Shown here: one piece after another, positions 58,197 through 64,000 of the stretch
Layout of the letters: the number at the start of each line of letters is the position of its first letter
Numbering within the stretch: the stretch's first letter is position 1
DNA from: Rhodomicrobium vannielii ATCC 17100
Lineage (GTDB): Bacteria > Pseudomonadota > Alphaproteobacteria > Rhizobiales > Rhodomicrobiaceae
Reading direction: 5' to 3'
Assembly (NCBI RefSeq): GCF_000166055.1
Contig: NC_014664.1
Location: 1,804,001-1,868,000, forward strand
DNA: 64,000 bases
Position numbers and translations under genes: made by a program
Notes under the pieces: model-generated
Seen by the model: the letters and a program-made list of their open reading frames with translations, nothing else
Databases searched by the model: none
Told to the model about the DNA's origin: nothing

Positions 58197-58598
58197 TCAG
58201 GGCTGCTTTTCGAAGTCGCCGTCCACATAAAACCAGCGCCCGTCCTCGCGAACGAAGTGGCTTGTTTCGCGTATCTCCCAAACGCGGCCCTTCGCCTTGT
58301 AACGCGCGACGAATTCGACATCGGCGGTATCCGGGCCGGTCGCCTCATGGCGCGTTACCTTCAGGCCCAGCCAGCGGCGTGCTGACGCTTCAACGTCCAG
58401 ATCGGTCGGGCGCGTGGTGGGATGCCAGGTTTCGAGCAGATAGTCCTGAAGCTTCAGCCCGAACCCCGTGTAGCGGGACCGCATCAGCGCCTCGGCATCG
58501 GCTGCCGGTTCACCGTTGTGCAATCTCTGGCAACAGCGCTCATAGCTTAACAGGCTGCCGCAGGGACATGGACCGCGATACGTCTTTTCCTCTTTCAT
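58197..58598 (-). CDS. YchJ family (UPF0225) SEC-C motif protein
   Basis: A 133-residue protein. The SEC-C zinc motif CPCGSLLSYERCC is at about 12-24 (C-x-C-x8-CC), and the YchJ domain follows with AEALMRSRYTGFGLK and VEFVARYKAKG. Function is unknown; the zinc motif is the same as in the SecA tail. ATG 58598 (MKEEKTYRGP) is chosen with GGAAGGA upstream, over the longer frame from 58664. It converges with the PhyR-like gene and is divergent from arfB. Confidence 0.88.
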   Translation of the reverse strand: MKEEKTYRGPCPCGSLLSYERCCQRLHNGEPAADAEALMRSRYTGFGLKLQDYLLETWHPTTRPTDLDVEASARRWLGLKVTRHEATGPDTADVEFVARYKAKGRVWEIRETSHFVREDGRWFYVDGDFEKQP

Positions 58599-58773
58599 GT
58601 CGGCCGTGTCCTTCCGTTTGCGCCCATGCTCATGAATAGCGAAGTGCAATTTCGCCGTCTGCACCGCGTGCTACCGCGTTTCGTAATCCGTATCGAAGAC
58701 GGCGAAGTTAAGCTACAAGCAAGGGCGCCATTTCGGGCGACAAAGCACCACAACCACGCGGGCGGGAATCGGG

Positions 58774-59196
58774 ATGATCGCGATTACGGACAGGATCGAC
58801 CTCGACGAGGGCGAGATCGCCGTGACGTTCATCCGCGCGAGCGGTCCCGGCGGCCAGAACGTCAACAAGGTTTCGACCGCCGCGCAGTTGCGCTTCGACG
58901 CGCGCCGCTCACCGAGCCTTCCTGAGGCCGTGCGCTTTCGTCTTGAGCGCATCGCCGGATCGCGGCTGACCAAGGACGGCGAGATCGTGCTCACGGGCGG
59001 CAGCTACCGCACGCAGGAGGCCAACCGGAGGGACGTCATCGACAGGCTTGTGCGCATGATCCGGCAGGCCGCCATCGAGCGTCCGGTGCGCAGGCCGACG
59101 CGGCCAACGTTCGGCTCGAAGCAGCGGCGGCTCGCCGGTAAATCGAAGCGGAGCGACGTCAAGCGCCAGCGGCAGGCACCCGGCACCAGCGATTAG
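58774..59196 (+). CDS. arfB: Peptidyl-tRNA hydrolase ArfB (ribosome rescue factor)
   Basis: A 140-residue release-factor-like protein that frees stalled ribosomes on truncated mRNA. The catalytic GGQ is at residues 26-28 in GPGGQNVNK. The C-terminal Arg/Lys-rich tail (about 100-140, RPTFGSKQRRLAGKSKRSD) inserts into the empty mRNA channel. Length fits E. coli YaeJ (140 aa). Start at ATG 58774 is preceded by GCGGGAATCGGG. It is a stand-alone gene. Confidence 0.95.
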   Translation: MIAITDRIDLDEGEIAVTFIRASGPGGQNVNKVSTAAQLRFDARRSPSLPEAVRFRLERIAGSRLTKDGEIVLTGGSYRTQEANRRDVIDRLVRMIRQAAIERPVRRPTRPTFGSKQRRLAGKSKRSDVKRQRQAPGTSD

Positions 59197-59249
59197 GAAT
59201 CTCTGCGGCATCGCGCCGAAACTCGACGCCGCAGGGTGGTTTCAAGCGA

Positions 59250-60614
59250 TCACGCGGCCACGGCGGGCAGTTCGGATAGAGCCGTAGCAAGCGCGCCTTC
59301 GTCGTAATTCTGATCGATCATCCGGCCTTCGAAGTAGTTGATGTAAGCGCCCATGTCGAAATGGCCGTGGCCCGACAGGTTGAACAAGATCGTCTCGGCC
59401 TTGCCCTCCGCCTTGCAGCGCAGCGCTTCGTCGATCGCGCAACGCACGGCGTGGGTCGACTCCGGCGCGGGCACGATGCCTTCACAGCGCGCGAACTGCA
59501 CGCCCGCATCGAAACATGCCTTCTGGTGATAGGCGCGCGCCTCGATCAAGCCCAGTTCATGGACATGCGAAACCATCGGCGCCATGCCGTGATAGCGCAG
59601 GCCGCCGGAATGCGTCGCGGGCGGCATGAACGTCGAGCCGAGCGTGTGCATTTTCATGAGCGGCGTCAGGTGCGCGGTGTCGCCGAAGTCGTAGGCGTAG
59701 GTGCCGCGCGTCAATGTCGGGCAGGAGGCAGGCTCCACCGCGATGATGCGCCGTTTGCGGCCGCCGCGCAGTTGCAGCCCGAGGAACGGGAACGCGATGC
59801 CCGCGAAGTTCGAGCCACCGCCCGTGCACCCGATCACGACATCCGGGTCATCGCCGGCCATTTCGAACTGCTTGATGGCTTCCTGGCCGATGACCGTCTG
59901 ATGCAACATGACGTGGTTCAGCACGGAGCCGAGTGCATATTTCACAGCCGGGTCTTTGGCGGCGATTTCCACCGCTTCCGAAATAGCCATGCCGAGCGAG
60001 CCGGGGCTGGTCGGGTTCAGCGCGAGCATGGCGCGGCCGGAGTCGGTCTGGTCCGACGGCGAGGCGATACAGCGCGCGCCGTAGGTTTCCATCAGCGCGC
60101 GACGATACGGCTTCTGGTCGTAGGACACGCGGACCTGAAACACCGTCACGTCGATGCCGAACAATGCGCCCGCGAACGCGAGCGACGCGCCCCATTGTCC
60201 CGCGCCCGTCTCGGTGGAAAGGCGCTGGATGCCCGCTTCCTTATTATACCAGGCTTGCGGCACGGCGGTATTCGGCTTGTGCGACCCCGCGGGCGAGACG
60301 CCCTCGTTCTTGTAGTAGATCTTCGCGGGCGTGCCGAGCGCCTGTTCGAGACGGCGCGCACGGTAGAGCGGCGACGGCCGCCACATGCGGTAGACATCCC
60401 GGATCGGCTCGGGGATCTCGATTTCGCGTTCGCTCGTCACCTCCTGCTCGATGAGCGCCATCGGAAACAGCGGCTCAAGGTCGGCAGGTCCGGCGGGCTG
60501 TTTGGTGCCCGGATGCAGGACGAGCGGCAGCGGCACCGGCAGGTCGGCCGTGAGGTTGTACCAGAATTTCGGGATTTGCGTTTCGTCGAGAACATATTTG
60601 AGTTGGTTGCTCAT
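59250..60614 (-). CDS. TrpB-like PLP-dependent enzyme (TrpB2)
   Basis: A 454-residue PLP enzyme of the stand-alone TrpB2 type (TIGR01415). The PLP lysine is K113 in GSHKPNT; the phosphate loop GCTGGGSNFAG and ETGAGQWG are present. TrpB2 condenses indole with serine without a TrpA partner. AGGAAGG fixes ATG 60614 (MSNQLKYV). No trpA or other trp genes are adjacent, consistent with TrpB2. Confidence 0.93.
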   Translation of the reverse strand: MSNQLKYVLDETQIPKFWYNLTADLPVPLPLVLHPGTKQPAGPADLEPLFPMALIEQEVTSEREIEIPEPIRDVYRMWRPSPLYRARRLEQALGTPAKIYYKNEGVSPAGSHKPNTAVPQAWYNKEAGIQRLSTETGAGQWGASLAFAGALFGIDVTVFQVRVSYDQKPYRRALMETYGARCIASPSDQTDSGRAMLALNPTSPGSLGMAISEAVEIAAKDPAVKYALGSVLNHVMLHQTVIGQEAIKQFEMAGDDPDVVIGCTGGGSNFAGIAFPFLGLQLRGGRKRRIIAVEPASCPTLTRGTYAYDFGDTAHLTPLMKMHTLGSTFMPPATHSGGLRYHGMAPMVSHVHELGLIEARAYHQKACFDAGVQFARCEGIVPAPESTHAVRCAIDEALRCKAEGKAETILFNLSGHGHFDMGAYINYFEGRMIDQNYDEGALATALSELPAVAA

Positions 60615-60897
60615 GCGGCCTTCCTGCTTCATTTTTGGGCACCATACACGAGCAAAGAGGGGCGTAACCGTGGCACTTTGCGGCGGGCGGCTTCTATGAT
60701 GAAATTGCACGGCCGGGCATCGTCCGCGCAATGCAAATCTCTCCGATGCGCCCAAACTGGCAAAAGACGAAGGTTTGGCCTCCTTGCAGAGCGCGATAGA
60801 CTGCAAAAGCTCCTGCGGCGCTATCCCCTTTCTTTTTCAACCCGGTTTCGGCTAAAGTACCTGCTGCAACTTCGCTTTGGCGGCTGGATCCGAAACG

Positions 60898-61614
60898 ATG
60901 TCAATTTGGGGAAAACTTGCCGGAGCTGCGGCGGGCCTCGCGTTCGGCGGGCCGCTCGGGGCGCTGTTCGGCGGCGTGGCGGGCCATGCGGTCGATCGAA
61001 CCCTTTCGGATTCGGGGCATGACAGGCAGGTCGCCTTCACCATGGGCGTGATCGCGCTCGGGGCGAAGATGGCGAAGGCCGATGGCGTCGTCACGATCAG
61101 CGAGATTCAGGCCTTCAAGGAAGTGTTCAAGATCCCGCCGGGCGAGGAGCACAACGTCGCGCGCGTCTTCAACCTCGCGAAGCAGGACGTTGCGGGCTTC
61201 GAGATGTATGCGCGCCAGCTTGGCCGCCTTCTCCGCAACGACCGGCAATTGCTCGAAGACGTGCTAGACGGCCTGTTCCATATCGCCATTTCAGATGGCC
61301 AATTGCTTCCCGCAGAGGATCAGTTTCTCGCCGACGTCGCGAAGGAATTCGGCTTCACCCATATAGACTATATGGGCATTCGGGGGCGGCATTTCCGCTG
61401 CGACCTGTACGATCCCTACACCGTGCTTTCGGTATCGCCGAATATCTCGGACGCGGATCTCAAGGCGAAGTACCGTAAGCTCGTCGCGGAAAATCACCCG
61501 GATAAGCTCATCGCGCGCGGCGTGCCCGCCGAGTTCATCGAGATCGCGACCAAGAAACTCGCCGCCATCAACGCCGCCTATGATGAGATCAGGCAATCCC
61601 GTCACGCCGTTTAG
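60898..61614 (+). CDS. TerB-DnaJ (DjlA-like) protein
   Basis: A 238-residue protein. A hydrophobic, glycine-rich N-terminus (about 5-30, LAGAAAGLAFGGPLGALFGGVAG) could be a membrane anchor. A TerB-like helical domain (about 45-160) and a C-terminal J domain (about 172-236) with the HPD motif (ENHPDKL) follow. Like DjlA it probably stimulates DnaK at the membrane. ATG 60898 is selected over the frame from 60877. The amidase gene follows 55 bp downstream. Confidence 0.9.
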   Translation: MSIWGKLAGAAAGLAFGGPLGALFGGVAGHAVDRTLSDSGHDRQVAFTMGVIALGAKMAKADGVVTISEIQAFKEVFKIPPGEEHNVARVFNLAKQDVAGFEMYARQLGRLLRNDRQLLEDVLDGLFHIAISDGQLLPAEDQFLADVAKEFGFTHIDYMGIRGRHFRCDLYDPYTVLSVSPNISDADLKAKYRKLVAENHPDKLIARGVPAEFIEIATKKLAAINAAYDEIRQSRHAV

Positions 61615-61669
61615 CGCAAGAGGCCGGCGGCGGGCGGCAAAGCCTCAGAAAGCGTAGCGTATCATCAGC

Positions 61670-62461
61670 ATGACATCCGAAATCCCCCCCGCATTCCAGC
61701 CCGATTCCGAGCTCGTGTCGCGCATCGTCGCCGCCGAAAACCGCGAGGACCGGCGCGGCTGCTCCGCCCCGAATATCCTCATCCTGCATTACACGGGCAT
61801 GGAAAGCGCAGAGGCGGCCATCCGCTGGCTTGCGCTCCGCGAGTCGGGCGTCTCCTGTCATTACGTCGTCGACGAGACGGGCGCGATCACGCAACTCGTG
61901 CCGGAAGGCTCGCGCGCCTGGCATGCGGGCCTCTCCATGTGGGAAGGCCGCGACGACGTGAATTCCCGCTCCATCGGCATCGAGATCCACAATCCCGGCC
62001 ACGGCCTCGGCTATCCCGACTTTCCGCGCGCGCAGATGCTCGCCGTCGAAAAGCTCTGCCACGACATCGTTTCGCGCAACAAGATTGCGCCGCGTCACGT
62101 GCTCGCCCATTCGGATATCGCGCCCGCCCGCAAGGACGACCCCGGCGAGAAGTTCAATTGGGCATGGCTGGCGCTTGGCGGCATCGGCCACTGGGTCGAG
62201 CCAGCGCCGATTGTGGAAGGCGACGCGCTCGACACGGGATCGTGCGGCGCTGCCGTTCGCGAGTTGCAAAAGAAGCTCGCGGCCTATGGCTACGGCATCG
62301 ACGTCACGGGCGCGTACGATGACGCCACGCGGATCGTGGTGAGGGCGTTTCAGCGCCATTTCCGGCCCGCGCTTGTGGACGGGCGCGCGGACCCATCGAC
62401 GCTGAAGACGCTCGATGCGCTGCTAGAGGCGCTGCCGGAAACCGACGCACGCTCTTTTTAA
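61670..62461 (+). CDS. AmpD-like N-acetylmuramoyl-L-alanine amidase with peptidoglycan-binding domain
   Basis: A 263-residue zinc amidase (Amidase_2). Zinc ligands fit H40 (ILILHYTGM), H147 (VLAHSDIAP) and D157. A C-terminal PG_binding_1 domain (about 190-250) has AVRELQKKLAAYGYG. No signal peptide is visible, so like AmpD it may recycle cytoplasmic anhydromuropeptides, although an added binding domain is more like AmiD. ATG 61670 begins MTSEIPPAF. It follows the TerB-DnaJ gene closely. Confidence 0.9.
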   Translation: MTSEIPPAFQPDSELVSRIVAAENREDRRGCSAPNILILHYTGMESAEAAIRWLALRESGVSCHYVVDETGAITQLVPEGSRAWHAGLSMWEGRDDVNSRSIGIEIHNPGHGLGYPDFPRAQMLAVEKLCHDIVSRNKIAPRHVLAHSDIAPARKDDPGEKFNWAWLALGGIGHWVEPAPIVEGDALDTGSCGAAVRELQKKLAAYGYGIDVTGAYDDATRIVVRAFQRHFRPALVDGRADPSTLKTLDALLEALPETDARSF

Positions 62462-62582
62462 TAAGGGTGCGCGGTCCGGCTGAGCAGCCTCGTGCAACCA
62501 ACCTGTGGCCGAAACGCCGCATCCCGGGCGGAAATTCCCGTGGCCCGTTGAGGCGTTAGCCGCTCCGGGCTATGAATGCCGG

Positions 62583-63086
62583 ATGATTATTCCGCGCAAA
62601 TTGCCCTTAAAGGTAGCATTCGGCCTCGTCCTTGCGATCGTCGTGGATTCCGCTATCCAGATTTTCTGGAAGACGGCGGTGCTCGATCTGCCGGACGACG
62701 CCTCGTTTTTCGCGATCTTCAAGGAGCCGCTGTTCCTCGTCGTCATCACGATCATGACCCTCCAGTTCTTCAACTGGATGGTCGTGCTAGCCAACGCTGA
62801 TCTGAGCTTCGCGCAGCCGGTGACGGCGCTGAGCTATGTTTGCGTTGCAGTCATGTCAGCGATCTTTCTGCGGGAATCCGTTGACGTCGTGCAGATGCTC
62901 GGCATCGCCCTCGTGATTGCGGGCGTCTACTTCATCAGCCGCACCGATCACCTCACGAAGCGCGCCGAGCCGGAGGCGGACCTCATCGCCGAGCGCGCCG
63001 AGCATTTGGTGGTGCGTCCCGTCGCGATCCTGCCCGCGCCGAAGTTGGCTCCGGCTGCTCCCAAGCTGAAAAGTCACGCAGCTTGA
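62583..63086 (+). CDS. Small EamA-like (half-size DMT) membrane protein
   Basis: A 167-residue protein with about four transmembrane helices (near 10-28, 45-67, 75-93, 101-118), resembling one EamA half unit of the drug/metabolite transporter superfamily: SFAQPVTALSYVCVAVMSAI and ESVDVVQMLGIALVIAGVYFI. Such half-size proteins work as dimers. A Pro/Ala-rich tail follows. Substrate unknown. ATG 62583 is chosen over the frame from 62505. Confidence 0.7.
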   Translation: MIIPRKLPLKVAFGLVLAIVVDSAIQIFWKTAVLDLPDDASFFAIFKEPLFLVVITIMTLQFFNWMVVLANADLSFAQPVTALSYVCVAVMSAIFLRESVDVVQMLGIALVIAGVYFISRTDHLTKRAEPEADLIAERAEHLVVRPVAILPAPKLAPAAPKLKSHAA

Positions 63087-63188
63087 CGCGCTTCTGGCTT
63101 CGTTGAATGCGGATAAAGCAGCGCGCGTCCTTTGCGTTTCGCTAACGGCGAACGATATGGAGACGATCCAAGGGGCGCGGAGGTTTGC

Positions 63189-63674
63189 ATGGAACGGAAT
63201 GTGGGCGGGAAACTGCTGATTAGCGCGGTGCTGGCGCTAACGGCGCTGGCGGGCGGTGCTGCTCGCGCCGACGATATCGGCTGCATCAGCACGGCATTCC
63301 GCCTCATCGGCAAGAACGACAAGGTGTGCGTCAGCGCGTTCGACGACCCGAAAGTGCCCGGCGTGGCCTGCCATATCGCGCAGGCGAAGACCGGCGGCCT
63401 CGGCGGCACGATCGGACTCGCGGAAGATCCGAGCCGCTTCTCCATCGCGTGTCGTCAGGTCGGCCCGATCACGGTCGATATCGGCAAGCTCGGCGAGAAC
63501 GAGGAAGTCTATTCCGACCGCACCTCCATCTTTTTCAAGAAGACGCACGTTTACCGGACCGTAGACAAGAAGCGGAACACGCTTGTTTATGTGGCCATCA
63601 GCGACAAGCTGATCGAGGGATCGCCTCAGAACTCGATTTCCACGGTGCCGGTCATGCCTTGGGCGGCGCGATAG
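63189..63674 (+). CDS. creA: CreA family exported protein
   Basis: A 161-residue protein with an N-terminal signal peptide (cleavage after ARADD-like, about residue 27) and a CreA domain: DKVCVSAFDDPKVPGVACHI, SIACRQVGPI and VYRTVDKKRNTLVYVAIS. Conserved cysteines suggest a periplasmic disulfide fold. Function is not known; in E. coli creA lies in the creABCD locus, whose CreBC system is absent here. GCGGAGGTTTGC sets ATG 63189. Confidence 0.88.
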   Translation: MERNVGGKLLISAVLALTALAGGAARADDIGCISTAFRLIGKNDKVCVSAFDDPKVPGVACHIAQAKTGGLGGTIGLAEDPSRFSIACRQVGPITVDIGKLGENEEVYSDRTSIFFKKTHVYRTVDKKRNTLVYVAISDKLIEGSPQNSISTVPVMPWAAR

Positions 63675-63726
63675 ATCGGCCGAAATCGGGCTCGATTTGC
63701 GCAGTGAGGAAAGGTCCCCGCGTGGG

Positions 63727-64000
63727 CTAGGCGCTGCCGGGCGGGCGATGCTCGTCTTTGTTATTCTGCGGAACGAGCAGGCGTTCGAGCCGCTTGCCGA
63801 GCGCGAGGATCAGCGCGACCAGCACGGCGGCGGTGACGACAATTGGCCATGCGCCGAGCCCGCACGCCATCCCGATGCATGCGGTGAACCAGATGGCGGC
63901 GGCGGTGGTAAGCCCCCGAACCTTGTCGCCAGAATCGCGGCGAAGGATCACGCCCGCCCCAAGAAAGCCGATGCCGGTGAGCACGCCCTGAATAACCCGG
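63727..64000 (-). CDS. MgtC/SapB family membrane protein (partial; 5' end beyond window)
   Basis: The C-terminal portion of a MgtC-family inner-membrane protein. The visible part starts in frame at the window edge with RVIQGVLTGIGFLGAGVILRR, split around position 15, and includes GLTTAAAIWFTACIGMACG, both typical MgtC motifs, then a charged C-terminus ending HRPPGSA. The N-terminal segment and start codon lie outside. MgtC proteins aid magnesium limitation and acid survival; function here is inferred from family. Confidence 0.85.
   Translation of the reverse strand, partial: RVIQGVLTGIGFLGAGVILRRDSGDKVRGLTTAAAIWFTACIGMACGLGAWPIVVTAAVLVALILALGKRLERLLVPQNNKDEHRPPGSA

Noticed and set aside
59361-61022. 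Long plus-strand frame antisense to the TrpB2 gene
   Set aside because: Shadow of the TrpB2 coding region; no recognisable domain.

Overview
The window is about 64 kb of GC-rich chromosomal DNA from an alphaproteobacterium, most likely Hyphomicrobiales (Rhizobiales). Pointers are an Irr-type iron-control box ahead of bacterioferritin-associated ferredoxin, a PhyR-type response regulator, an HWE-family hybrid histidine kinase, an OlsB-like ornithine-lipid acyltransferase, a DUF2865 protein, an adenosylcobalamin-dependent ribonucleotide reductase and a malyl-CoA-lyase-like enzyme. A Rhodomicrobium/Hyphomicrobium-like lineage is a guess only. No rRNA, tRNA, CRISPR array, prophage or intact mobile element was found. 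Most of the window is core or near-core genome with short intergenic gaps.

Layout. 0-2.8 kb: iron storage (bfd, bfr), beta-carbonic anhydrase, CAP-domain lipoprotein. 2.8-8.4 kb: Kup potassium transporter, quinone-oxidoreductase-like protein, a Tyr/Arg-rich exported peptide, an acyl-CoA synthetase, a small lipoprotein. 8.6-13.9 kb: ppx overlapping rlmE, an orphan unknown protein, a rhomboid protease/hydrolase pair, Hsp20. 14-18.4 kb: class II ribonucleotide reductase (with a perfect DnaA box upstream) and acetyl-CoA synthetase. 18.8-19.1 kb: wrecked IS5-family transposase. 19.2-22.4 kb: cimA and cysS. 22.6-29.3 kb: DUF2865 protein, small membrane protein, CoxE-type VWA protein, a large anchored unknown, OlsB-like acyltransferase, UPF0114 protein. 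29.4-31.2 kb: leuA behind a leucine-rich leader peptide. 31.3-36.6 kb: Pr6Pr membrane protein, L,D-transpeptidase, an AT-rich GT8 glycosyltransferase, CoA ester lyase, HspQ. 36.6-43.6 kb: GMC oxidoreductase, fused PabB-PabC, hybrid HWE kinase. 43.7-49.6 kb: SPOR protein and argS, lipoprotein and lspA, a glycosyltransferase-like protein. 49.9-54.9 kb: hemH, RsmB-type methyltransferase, small membrane protein, guaA. 54.9-58.2 kb: fragment of a molybdenum-storage-protein gene, second L,D-transpeptidase, a 1-kb gene-poor stretch, PhyR-like regulator. 58.2-64 kb: YchJ, ArfB, TrpB2, TerB/DnaJ protein, AmpD-like amidase, small EamA-like protein, CreA, and a truncated MgtC gene at the edge.

Functional themes are iron and haem (bfd/bfr/hemH), branched-chain amino-acid entry steps (cimA, leuA), C2 metabolism (acs, CoA ester lyase), envelope and peptidoglycan work (two L,D-transpeptidases, amidase, SPOR, LspA, several lipoproteins) and stress signalling (PhyR-like, HWE kinase, Hsp20, HspQ). 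I see no clear new multi-gene system. The best leads are the leu attenuator candidate, the divergent orphan PhyR with no NepR/EcfG beside it, the DnaA box at the ribonucleotide reductase, the MoSto and IS5 remnants, the VWA protein lacking its usual MoxR partner, and the Tyr/Arg-rich exported peptide.
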